Made by a program: the position numbers and the translations under genes. Under the pieces are notes generated by a model. It did not search any database. It saw only the letters and a program-made list of their open reading frames with translations, and was not told the origin of the DNA. From Grifola frondosa (Eukaryota > Basidiomycota > Agaricomycetes > Polyporales > Grifolaceae): a stretch of DNA of 64,000 nucleotides. Positions 1 to 8,887 of the stretch are shown here, in pieces. Position 1 is the first letter of the stretch. Each line of letters opens with the position of its first letter. Location of the stretch: contig LUGG01000002.1 of assembly GCA_001683735.1 (NCBI GenBank), positions 2,480,001 to 2,544,000 on the forward strand, given 5' to 3'.

Positions 1-200
1 GTGTGAGGTAGCGGTTCTTGATCGTGACCGCGTTCAGCTTTCGATAGTCCTGGACGAGTCGAAGAGATCCATCTTTCTTCTTCACAAAGAAGACTGCTGC
101 ACCGACAGGGCTCTTGGACGACGGATATAGCCTTTTCGGAGATTCTCGTCCAAGAATTCATCCAGTGCGGGTTTCTTCCGGTGACAAGGGGTAAACCTTC
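1..200 (-). pseudogene. Reverse transcriptase N-terminal fragment (Ty3/gypsy)
   Basis: The reverse complement of roughly 1-110 reads in one frame as [18 protein letters not shown] followed by [18 protein letters not shown], the classic first block of a chromovirus/Ty3-gypsy RT domain. Immediately upstream, positions about 120-190 encode [18 protein letters not shown] in a different frame, so one base is missing near 115-120. The catalytic YxDD block would lie beyond the left window edge. Confident family call; broken copy. Confidence 0.88.
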
Positions 201-301
201 GAATGGGGGCAGGTTTTGGTCCGGCATCAAGTCAATCGCAGGTCGTACGATTTGCTCGTAGGGAAGCGTTCACTAGCCGTCTTGGAAAAGACATCTTCAA
301 A

Positions 302-833
302 TCATGGAGGTGGTCCGGAACGATTTCCCTCCATTCCTTCTTCTGTTTCCTGCTTGGCGCGCTTCTTCGATTTCCTGTGACTTGGTGTACTTCGCGCAAA
401 TTCTACCCATTGGTCGAGAACTGCGTTAGATTCGGGATCATGTGAATCGACCTCATACCAGGCTACCGTGTCCTTGTAGAATTCCCAATACCGCTTCGAT
501 AGCGGTATCCAGGGGGACTTCATCGTCCGCCGAATGAACTCTTCTTCCAGTTCCATTCGTTCCTCCCAAGCAGGCCGCGGGGGGCTTTCGCGTCACGTCT
601 CGGTCGTACGAAGTCCTTTCGTCGACGCCAAGATTCGATCAGCTTCCTCCATCGTTGCGGCTTCTTCTTGTCTTTCTTTGCGAACCTTGGTCCGCACTCC
701 TTGTGGCACTAGTAAATTCCAAGGTTCCAGCGTCCCAGTCTATCTCCGGATTGTGTTGTCGAATGTAATCGAGGCCTATAATCAGGTCTCGATCGCCTAC
801 TTGGTCACTAACATAGGGACCTCGGTTTCATGA
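302..833 (-). pseudogene. Ty3/gypsy protease end and linker to RT
   Basis: Minus-strand translation of about 700-815 gives GDRDLIIGLDYIRQHNPEID then WDAGTLEF, the conserved end of the retroviral-type aspartic protease domain of fungal gypsy elements (the ILG/IIG-D-x-L block). The ORF 302-556 (84 codons, many charged residues, WVEFARSTPSHRKSKKRAKQ) is the acidic/basic spacer between protease and RT. The two parts are in different frames. The catalytic DSG/DTG motif of the protease was not identified. Confidence 0.7.
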
Positions 834-1190
834 TCCCTATCTTCACTTCAGCACCGTGTAGACTTGGATCGGTCCTCCTTCATTTTCGGATCGATCCGCA
901 TTGTAGACGACCAGGGGTTTTTTGAGGGGTTTCACTCCAACGTTGTGCTTCCGCACGAAGTCTTCGTGAACGAATACTGGAGAATGCTCCGGAGTCTAGG
1001 AGCCTGCGTTTGTACGGATCCCTTGCTGCCGCTTACTGTAACTGGAAGATCAAAATTTTGACGTTTTTGATATTTCGGTTACACTAATACAATTGTAGCG
1101 GTTGCGAGAGAGAGAGGCCTTCACGTCAGCAGGGACGACATGAGGCCGCTCTAAAAATCCGTTTCCACGTCGACGGACGTGCCGATTGTC

Positions 1191-1436
1191 CTATCTCCTC
1201 GACTTGGCTGACGACTCGGGTTCCTTGCAATCTTTCTGCTTGCCCTTGTCGACAGCTTTCTTCTTCTTCTCCTCGACGAGCTCCTGTCCTACAAGGCGAA
1301 TTAACTCGTCGATACTCATCTCGCGGATCGACTTCCCGCTGGGCTTCTTATCTGGACACGCATTTGCCAGATGGCCCACCTTGCCGCATACGAAGCACGC
1401 GCCCTTTGCGCGTGCTGCGGCGCGGTCAACGTCCAT
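1191..1436 (-). pseudogene. Gag C-terminal CCHC zinc knuckle
   Basis: The reading frame contains CFVCGKVGHLANACP, a C-x2-C-x4-H-x4-C zinc knuckle typical of retrotransposon nucleocapsid. It is followed by a lysine/serine-rich tail (IRLVGQELVEEKKKKAVDKGKQKD) that leads towards protease. In this copy the frame is separated from the rest of gag upstream (1441-2271) by stops. Confidence 0.85.
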
Positions 1437-1440
1437 TGCG

Positions 1441-2271
1441 TTAGGGTCGCGGGTTTCGGGGGCAGAGTGAGATTGACTCTGCGAATGGGGATGACGATAA
1501 GCAGTCGTCTTTGACTGCTGTGGAGACGATCCGGGATGGGCGTAAGTGCCGCGGGCTTGATCTACTCGTTGGGCCCGTTCGAGGTACTTCTCCCAGGTGT
1601 CGGTTGCGTCTCATGACCGGCGATCGCATCTCGAATTGACTGCTTGACCTGGGTCCGAAGCAGCGAGAGAAGGGTTTGCTGGTTGTGTCCGGATGCGGGG
1701 GCCCAGCGACGGAAGTGTTCGGCATATATTGTACTGGCCCGTCGTTGCGAAGACGCATCAGCGCCTGCTGAGCGTCGAACTGCGAATCGAGGCGTCCGTA
1801 CTGTCCGAGGAAATTTCTTCTTGAAATCCTCCCACGAACGACCGGCACGTTGTTGTTGAATTATCGCTGTAAGAGGACGCCCAGTCTAGGGCTCCTCCTT
1901 GAGCGATCCGAGGATCAGAGCAATACGATCCGTTGACGATGGACTTCGTAATAGACGAAGTACGTCTCCCATGCCTTCATCCACTGTTCCGCGGTCATTT
2001 CCTTCGTAGGCTTGGTGAAGGGTGCGGGAGCAGGGAACTTGGGCTTACGAATAGTGCCCTCGCGCGGCGCGGCGGGCCCTCTCGTAGTCGGGAGCGGAGA
2101 CATCAGTCGTCGCGGGGAGGAGTGAAGCGGGTCGTGGGTCTGGAATGGGGAAGGCGGGCGGTAGGAAACGTTCCGGTCGAATGTCTGGACGTACGAGAGC
2201 GTGACCTTCCTCGGGACGGAGATTCTCGAGAGTGGACATCGAGCCTTGAGGTTCTTGATCGACAGCCTCAA
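1441..2271 (-). pseudogene. Gag capsid-region fragments
   Basis: Two minus-strand ORFs (1441-1848 and 1915-2271) in different frames carry short recognisable pieces, for example MTAEQWMKAWETYFVYYEVH, which resembles the capsid-like segment of basidiomycete gypsy gag, and a proline/arginine-rich leader. The frames are broken, in keeping with the rest of the element. The assignment rests mostly on position between the CCHC knuckle and the element's 5' side. Confidence 0.5.
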
Positions 2272-3705
2272 CGAAGCGATGTCGTCCCGGAGTTCCTGGA
2301 CGACCTGGTCGGCTTGATGGGCCTTCGCCTCGGCTTTCGATGCTCTGTCTGCTAGAGCGACTCGTCCGCGATCCGGCCCTTGTTCTCCTCCTCGAGAGCG
2401 TTCACCTCCTACTCCAGTTCACCACCGGTTAGTGAGGTCAGTCTTCCTCGAGTGTCGTGATGCGGCGGGTATGATCGGTCAGGCCTTCCGCGAGAAGGTT
2501 CGTCACCACCCTGGTTACGAACGCTTCGAGCTCTTGTTGGGCCTGAGTTGTGGAGGAGGAGGAGGAATTGCCGTGGCTTCCGCGGGTGTCCACGGATTCT
2601 CGGATGGTCCGGCTGTGTCCATGAGACTCGTCCGGATGGTGGGAGTCGCGGTCTCGGGCTGAAGATTCCTCCGTCTGTCCTGGGAGTTCTTGCGACTCGT
2701 ATATGAACCTCTGTGTAGGTTCGGAGGAGGTAGTAGAAGAGACCGACGATGGAGAGGATAGAGATAGTGGTGACGACAGTTTGGGTAACGATAAGAACGA
2801 TCACGGGGTTGGACATGTGTCACAAACAAGGTTCTTTTTCTCAAGCACGCGGAGTGAATACAATTGGTACACGATACTAGGCCCTCGCCGTTCCCTCGAC
2901 CTACAGCCAGTACTTCTCCAATACTGCACGTTGGTCTCGAAAAGACGCTTCGCGAGTTCCGCGACTTCCTCGCACGACTTGTGCACGTTTCCACGCGCTT
3001 CGTAAATCTGACGGAAGGCGAAATGGAAGTTGACTAAGTCGAAAATCTCCCACAGGGAAGGGGGCGATTGTCGTCAAGATAAAGAAGAATATTGGTCAAG
3101 TAGACCGAAAGGAGATGAGGGAGAGCGAACGTCGTACGGGACGTTGCGGGCGTGTCGTCCCGAAGGTCGTCGACGCGAGTGCGGTCGCGTTTGAAGCTGA
3201 ATGGGAAAGTCCTACGGCGGTGAGGACTGCAAGGGAATAGCCTAAGACACGCTGGTGTCGTCGGCGAGGGGGTGACGACGAACTCCTGGGGCTTCCAGTC
3301 GTCCTCGGTCTCGAGTAGAGAGCACGGGTCTCTTCGAAATGTTCGACGCTCCGGCGTTCGTACGCGGCGTCGATGGGGTTCCGAGCGATCTCGGTGGGGA
3401 ACTCGTTCCTCCTTGCTGGGGAACGGGGTTGTAGACGGAGGGGACTTCTCCTATGAAGGCCGCGCTCCTGGCGACAACGTCAGCGGCCTCGTCCTCAGTG
3501 ATGACCTCCTCTCCAGAGACGATGTCGTTGTGCGCAACGACGTCACCCAGCTGCCCTCCTGGTAGCGTGTGATGGAAGTCACTGAAATCGACGAGGGGGA
3601 CGGTAAGCAAAGCTCGTTCAAACTGTAACGAATCACCAAAACCACGGCAGAGTACGCTTACTCCCGGTGTTGAGATTCGTACGGACGGTTTCGTTTGGGC
3701 AACAG

Positions 3706-3802
3706 CTGGCAACGAAAGCGAATGTTCAACGAAGTTAATATTAAAATACAACTAGTATACAAACTGCCTACCTGGCAACGAAAGCGAATGTTCAACGAAG
3801 TT
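3706..3802 (+). repeat. Two 31-bp direct repeats, 66-bp period
   Basis: Positions 3706-3736 and 3772-3802 are identical 31-mers (starting CTGGCAACGAAAGCGAATG). They sit about 200-300 bp before the first ORF of the tyrosine-recombinase retroelement. Each contains ACGAAAGCGAAT (3712-3723, 3778-3789), whose reverse complement lies inside both 180-bp repeats at the other end (8662-8673, 10347-10358). They may be part of the 5' terminal structure of that element. Confidence 0.8.
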
Positions 3803-3999
3803 GAACGAGCTGACGTTCCAGGTAGCAAAATCAAGCTTAAATAGCAAGGTCCGTTTACGCACGTATGGTCACTCTCCCACAATAGCGCCTTACTCATCCG
3901 CTCACCAATCAGTGTCATCAGTATGACACTCGCTCCTTCAACCATCACCTGATCTTGCAGGTGATCAACGCGTCGCGTCCCAGCGCCTACTAAGCGTCT

Positions 4000-4573
4000 A
4001 TGTCCAAATCGGGAAATTTGTTACACCCGGACTTTGACGAAAATGCAGCACCGCCGTCAAGAATCTTCGCCCGCCCGGCGCCGTTCGCCATCCACAAGCT
4101 GCAGAACTTCCAGATGCCCGACATGTGGTACTTTACCCCGGAAGGAAGAAGGGAAGCCGCGGAGCAGCAGCACACCGTCGCAGAAGAAGCCTTCGGCCTG
4201 GCAAAGATGGATGATGGTCTCGCGTTGAGGCCAATGGCAGCTTTCAGGCCATCCAGGAAAGTTGTACTGGATAGCCAGCTAACCTGGGAACAGATCATGC
4301 AGGGGAAGGCAGTCCTGCTCTCCGAGATGGAAAGGGCAAAGTGGGGCGAGAAGATCTTGAAAGCCTTGACCAGGTTTTATTGGGACCTCGACAACCACGA
4401 GCTGCGCTCGGAGACCTGGGGAACGGCGGCCCTAGTTTTGTATCACGCGAGGGTCCGCTGAAGCTGGCATGAATCCCTGGCGAGGGATGAAGGGTTCAAC
4501 ATCTCTATCATCAACGAGGATGTCATGCGACAAGCCATCGATGACATCCTGACCGCCTCCAGGGTTGAGTCGA
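4000..4573 (+). pseudogene. Gag-like ORF of DIRS/Ngaro element, one in-frame stop
   Basis: The frame opens at ATG 4000 (MSKSGNLLHPDFDENAAPP) and runs to a TGA at 4459-4461, then continues in the same frame as SWHESLARDEGFNISIIN to about 4573. Read-through context (Arg-stop-Ser-Trp-His) suggests a CGA-to-TGA change. The protein has no recognised catalytic motif; its place before the Cys/His-rich segment and RT is that of gag. The first half has a helix-rich segment around residues 70-140. A possible short gap or intron separates it from the 4909-5409 ORF. Confidence 0.6.
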
Positions 4574-4908
4574 TTGGAAGGTGAGGTACATATCTGTTCA
4601 GCAGGGATGCAAGCTAACCATTCCCCCCCCCTTTTCACTTTTCTCTGCTTGTCCGCGTCGTTCGCTGAACCATGCGACACCCGCGTCCGCGTCACCATTT
4701 TCATGCGTCTCTGCGTCCGCATTTGCATGACGCGTTGCGACGGCCGGCTCATAATGCGTGCGTCCGGTCTCATGCGACGATATGACTATCCTTCGATGTC
4801 ATGTCTGCGACGGCACCCCTCTCTGTGCCTGCATCCCTGGGTGCACATATTGCCCACGCGTTACTCTAACTATGCCCGTCGCCTCATGCGTGCGCCAGGC
4901 TAAACACT

Positions 4909-5409
4909 GTGATCGACGAAATGCGAGAGGAGAGGGACAGACGGACGACACAGTCCCACTCATCGAGAAGGCATTCAGCCTCTCCCCGTCACGACGTGTG
5001 CTCCCCGAAGAGGTCAGCGAGAGGCAGATCCCCAGCCAAGGATCGCGCGAGGCGGGACAATCGGAAGGGCGATTACAAGCGCGGACGTGGCTCTCCAGAG
5101 CGGCATCCTCCGCACTCTTTTCAGGATGGCGCACGGCGGTCCGGCCACGCCGTGTGTGCCATTTGCCTTGGCCGGCACCGGCACGAGGTCGCCTCCTGCT
5201 TAGCAGCGGCGACCTGGAGCGGAAAGCCTTCCCGCTGCAAGAGAAATACAGCAGGGCGTATCGTCAATCCGAAGGGCGCGGTCATCTGCGCTGGTTGGCA
5301 ACGACCCGGAGGCTGCAGCTCGCCCAATGCCGACCACAAACACGAGTGCTCCGGCTGTGGCGAGCTCGATCACGGCGCTCACCGCTGTCCTCTCGCACAG
5401 GCAGCTTGA
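4909..5409 (+). CDS. Cys/His-rich nucleic-acid-binding C-terminal part of gag
   Basis: This 166-codon ORF has an Arg/Ser-rich basic N-terminus (RRHSASPRHDVCSPKRSARG) followed by paired Cys/His clusters: CAICLGRHRHEVASC (about residues 90-105), a WQRPGGC block and CSGCGELDHGAHRC near the C-terminus. Similar Cys/His tails precede RT in basidiomycete tyrosine-recombinase retroelements. The last 83 nt overlap the RT ORF (from 5327) in another frame, so RT might be expressed by frameshifting or reinitiation. The first Met is uncertain because the upstream gag frame may be joined to it. Confidence 0.65.
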   Translation: MIDEMREERDRRTTQSHSSRRHSASPRHDVCSPKRSARGRSPAKDRARRDNRKGDYKRGRGSPERHPPHSFQDGARRSGHAVCAICLGRHRHEVASCLAAATWSGKPSRCKRNTAGRIVNPKGAVICAGWQRPGGCSSPNADHKHECSGCGELDHGAHRCPLAQAA

Positions 5410-7375
5410 GCCGCTCACGCCGTTGCGAGCGGATAACTGGGAGAGCATCCTGGGCAAGACGGGCCTTCTTTCGAAATACCCGCACATCCCGACATCAATT
5501 CGATCCGGTTATGTCGTGGGCATCCCAGACATACACCGGACCTATGCTCCTTTTAATAGCCCTTCTGTCAATACTTACAGTGCGGAACTTAATCGAATCG
5601 TGGCGCATGAGCTTCAAGCGGGGAGATATGTGGGCCCCTTTTCTCAGGCCGAACTTGAAGGCATCATTGGCCCCTTCCAATCCTCGCCTCTCTCTATTAT
5701 TCCTAAGACCAAGCCTAATACTTACAGAATCATACAAAACTACTCCTTCCCGAGAATTCCGACTCCTTTTGTCTCATCGATCAACTCCGCAATCGACGCC
5801 AGCGACTACCCATGCACCTGGGGGACCTTTACCACGGTTAGCCTCATGCTATCACGGTTACCCCCAGGCTCGCAAGGCGCGATCCGAGATGTGGCGGAAG
5901 CGTACCGCAACATCCCGCTCGCAGCGTCTCAATGGCCCAGCACGGTGGTCAGGGTGTCCAACGACGACCAATTCATGGTTGACACGAGTACAAGTTTCGG
6001 CGGCAAACCTGCCCCAGGGGTGTACGGCGACACTGACGATGCAGCGTGCGACATATTTCGGTCAGAGGGCATGGGCCCAGTCACCAAGTGGGTGGATGAT
6101 CACACCTTCATCAGAATTCTTATCGCGTTTATTGAAGAGTATAACAGGCGTCGTGAAGGGTGGCACCGACGAATTGCCACGGCGGGAGGGCGGCATCATA
6201 ACGGCGGACGAATATGGTATGGAGGTGAGATCCTTCCCGATGGAAGGACAGAGGAATTCGACGAAGATATGTTCTTCCCGATACGGGACCTCTCGAACAA
6301 CTCGCCGCGTCCTGAGAAAGATGCTAACTTCTCATACAACTTGCAGGATGTGGACGAGATGTCCGCACGTCTGGGTATCCCCTGGCAGCGGGAGAAGGAT
6401 GCCGATTTCGCCGAGGAGTTCACGTATACGGGCTTCGTGTGGAACATCAGGTCACAGACAGTCGCGCTGTCACTCGCCAAGAAGGACAAGTACCTCAATG
6501 CGATCAGGGAGTGGCAGAAATCACGGACGCACACGCTACGCGAAGTGCAACAGCTTTACGGTAAGTTGCTACACGCCTCGTTGGTCATGCCCGCAGGACG
6601 GGCCTACCTCACTAGCTTGGAGGCCATGCTCACCATATTTGGTGACCGCCCTTTCATGCCTCGTACCCCCCCCACCATGACCCCAGACGACTTGCAGTGG
6701 TGGCTTGAGACACTCTCAAACCCGACAGTGGCTCGCCGAATCCCTGGCCCCATCGACGTCATCGATCTCAGCGCGTACTCAGACGCCAGCTCTGAGGTCG
6801 GCATCGGGATATTCATCCGAGGCTGGTGGCGGGCGTGGCGACTCCTCCCAGGTTGGAAGAGGGATGGGCGAGACATCGGCTGGGCAGAGGCAGTGGGCTT
6901 TGAGCTCCTCATTAGGACCATCATACAGGTCGGAATCGCAGAACCACACTTCAAGGTCTATGGCAACAACATCGGGGTTGTTGAAGGGTGGTGGAATGGG
7001 AGAAGTCGAAATGTGCAGGTCAACAAAGTCTTCCGGCACGTGCATGCCATTATGGCCGATGCAGATGCCGTCGTCCATTCAAGATATGTCGCAAGTGCGT
7101 CAAACCCCGCCGATGGCCCGTCGAGGGGTGTCTTTCCCTCTACCGACTTCCTTCTCCCTGCCATTGCCATCCCAGCGGCCCTCATTCCACTTATCGTCAG
7201 CTTTGATGCCCCGCTCTCAGATGCCGAGTCGAGCCTTCGACAAGCAGGAAAGTCCCTGGTCCTGCGAGACAAACCCGCAAGGGACGACGCCGCGGTCCGC
7301 AGAGCGCGCCAGGTATTCGAGCAGGACCATCGGAACGACGAGCTCACAAGGAGTGAACTCGAGGTGTGGGGCTAG
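5327..7375 (+). CDS. Reverse transcriptase-RNase H of DIRS/Ngaro element
   Basis: A 682-codon uninterrupted frame. RT blocks are visible: SSPLSIIPKTKPNTYRIIQN (fingers), GAIRDVAEAYRNIPLAASQW with the first catalytic Asp (near residue 190), and KWVDDHTFIR, the DD palm motif in place of YxDD. RNase H follows: AYSDASSEVGIGIF (Asp), WAEAVGFELL (Glu), VYGNNIGVVEGWWNG where the usual Asp of the third block is Asn, and ASNPADGPSRG. The Asn suggests a G-to-A transition that would disable RNase H. The start is taken as the first ATG; the true start may differ because it overlaps the zinc-finger ORF. The stop is 7 nt before the recombinase ATG. Confidence 0.85.
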   Translation: MPTTNTSAPAVASSITALTAVLSHRQLEPLTPLRADNWESILGKTGLLSKYPHIPTSIRSGYVVGIPDIHRTYAPFNSPSVNTYSAELNRIVAHELQAGRYVGPFSQAELEGIIGPFQSSPLSIIPKTKPNTYRIIQNYSFPRIPTPFVSSINSAIDASDYPCTWGTFTTVSLMLSRLPPGSQGAIRDVAEAYRNIPLAASQWPSTVVRVSNDDQFMVDTSTSFGGKPAPGVYGDTDDAACDIFRSEGMGPVTKWVDDHTFIRILIAFIEEYNRRREGWHRRIATAGGRHHNGGRIWYGGEILPDGRTEEFDEDMFFPIRDLSNNSPRPEKDANFSYNLQDVDEMSARLGIPWQREKDADFAEEFTYTGFVWNIRSQTVALSLAKKDKYLNAIREWQKSRTHTLREVQQLYGKLLHASLVMPAGRAYLTSLEAMLTIFGDRPFMPRTPPTMTPDDLQWWLETLSNPTVARRIPGPIDVIDLSAYSDASSEVGIGIFIRGWWRAWRLLPGWKRDGRDIGWAEAVGFELLIRTIIQVGIAEPHFKVYGNNIGVVEGWWNGRSRNVQVNKVFRHVHAIMADADAVVHSRYVASASNPADGPSRGVFPSTDFLLPAIAIPAALIPLIVSFDAPLSDAESSLRQAGKSLVLRDKPARDDAAVRRARQVFEQDHRNDELTRSELEVWG

Positions 7376-7382
7376 ACAACGG

Positions 7383-8558
7383 ATGGGAGCACCTCTCGTG
7401 GCACCGCGGGCGTCGAGAGCACGACCAAGGCCATACCCGGCGGGGCTGGTGTTGGCCCCCTCGCAGCTGCGACCGCACTGTCTAGCCAGAGACAGGTTAC
7501 GCCTTTGGAAGCCCGTTTCCGAGCCAAACCAGTCGGCAGCCAATGGGACATTGACAGAGGCTGACTTGCAGCGTGTACTTGAGGTCTTAGCGGGCGCGTG
7601 GACAGAGTCGACGCTCGAGACGTACGGCTCAGGACTCTTAGTATTCCACGTGTTTTGCGACCAGAAGCAAGTTCCGGAGGCAGAACGAGCCCCGGCAAGC
7701 CCTGACCTTATTGCAGTTTTTCTAGCGACAATGGTGGGCGCATATTCAGGCAAGTCACTGCACAACTACCTCCATGGAATTCACGCTTGGCACATCCTGC
7801 ACCGGAGACCATGGAAAATGGAAGAAGATGAGCTTGACGCGCTGCTGAAAGCAGCGCAGACGCATGCGCCAGCCACGTCGAAACGGAAGAAGCGACTTCC
7901 GGTCACCACAGAAATCTTGGCAACCCTTCACGCACAGCTAAACCTCACTGAGCCAAGAGACGCAGCGGTCTGGGCTTGCACCACGACAACCTTTTGGGCG
8001 GTGGCAAGACTTGGGGAGTTCACGGTACCAAACCTGTCGGCGTTTGACGCCGGCGTTCACGTCTCACGCCAGTGCATAAAGGAAGCGAGGGACCGAAATG
8101 GTTTGGAGCAGACAGTCTTTCAGCTTCCATGAACCAAATCTGCACTGGAGGGTGAGGATGTGTTCTGGGCATGACAGGAAGGCCCGACAGACCCGCTAGC
8201 TGCGATCACGAACCACTTCACCGTGAATGACCCCGCACCAGCCGCCCCGCTCTTCGGTTACAAACACAAAGGTGGTTTTAGGCCCCTAATGAAGCATGCC
8301 TTTATGGCGTCCCTCAGGAAGGTGGCGCAGAGGGCCAAGTTGCCGTCAATGCAGGGTCACGGCTTGAGGATAGGGGGGACACTCGAGTATTTGCTGCGTG
8401 GCGTACCGTTCAACGTCGTCAAGTCGAAAGGCCATTGGGCGAGTGATGCATTCATGCTGTACTTGCGTCAGCATGCCGAAATACTCGCTCCATATATGCA
8501 AGCAGTGCCTGAGGTGCACGAATCCTTTTTGCGCTATGCAATGCCGCCGGTTCGTTAA
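7383..8558 (+). pseudogene. Tyrosine recombinase of DIRS/Ngaro element, two in-frame TGA
   Basis: The frame starts at ATG 7383 and continues to TAA at 8556-8558 apart from two TGA stops (about 8130 and 8172). The N-terminal SAM-like part reads TESTLETYGSGLLVFHVFCD; the catalytic part has FWAVARLGEFTVP (first Arg), GHGLRIGGTLEYLLRG (HxxR) and KGHWASDAFMLYLRQH (His/Trp and the nucleophilic Tyr). All the YR catalytic positions that I can place are kept, so decay is recent or limited. The stops fit TGG-to-TGA and CGA-to-TGA transitions. Confidence 0.82.
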
Positions 8559-8650
8559 GGCTCAGGTGCGTCATAATCACATCCTATCACGAAAGGGGAA
8601 TCAGCTTCGCTGACGCATCGTGTTTACTCCTAGGTAGGAAGCGGGGAGTT

Positions 8651-8830
8651 GCCGCTCACTGATTCGCTTTCGTGGATAGGTTTCTGGGTGTCTCGGAGCT
8701 CGGGGTCGGGAGGCCCGCTTGCCGGGCTTTCACCCATAGACTCGATCAAGACGCTATTTGTGATTGCTTGTATACGTCGTTACCAATACACTTTACTCCA
8801 TGCATCCCCAGAAGCGTGTGAGTACATAGA
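8651..8830 (+). repeat. 180-bp direct repeat, copy 1 (putative B1 of split direct repeat)
   Basis: Identical to 10336-10515 except at two positions (C/A near 8659 and A/G near 8732). It begins GCCGCTCA and ends AGTACATAGA, so it lacks TG...CA LTR ends. It lies 93 bp after the recombinase stop, the position of B1 in Ngaro-type elements. GTACATAGAT at its right edge is one half of a long hairpin. Confidence 0.92.
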
Positions 8831-8887
8831 TCAATGTTCTCAGACATAAGGAGGCACGACTGCAGGCTGAGAACAGCATCTATGTAC
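8822..8887. repeat. Long imperfect inverted repeat (hairpin) at repeat edge
   Basis: The left arm 8822-8843 pairs with the right arm 8867-8887. GTACATAGAT pairs with ATCTATGTAC and TGTTCTCAG with CTGAGAACA, separated by a 3-nt/2-nt internal loop; the apical loop is about 23 nt. The first nine bases of the left arm belong to the 180-bp repeat, so the hairpin straddles its boundary. Copy 2 of the repeat has no hairpin partner next to it. Confidence 0.88.

Larger units (their letters stand above)
1..3705 (-). mobile_element. Degenerate Ty3/gypsy LTR retrotransposon, 5' half (gag, protease, start of RT)
   Basis: On the minus strand this stretch runs in the order gag, CCHC zinc knuckle, protease/linker, reverse transcriptase start, which is the Ty3/gypsy order. 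The pieces lie in several frames with stops and frame breaks, so the copy is non-functional. The element is cut by the left window edge, so most of RT, RNase H, integrase and the 3' LTR are not seen. I could not define a 5' LTR or a convincing tRNA primer-binding site; the right boundary is set only by the neighbouring retroelement, which begins near 3706. An ORF at 3242-3751 (169 codons) may be the gag N-terminus but I do not recognise it. Confidence 0.8.

Noticed and set aside
4758..6680. 640-codon ORF over the retroelement gag and RT
   Set aside because: Very Arg/Ser-rich shadow frame. The RT motifs are all in the 5327-7375 frame.
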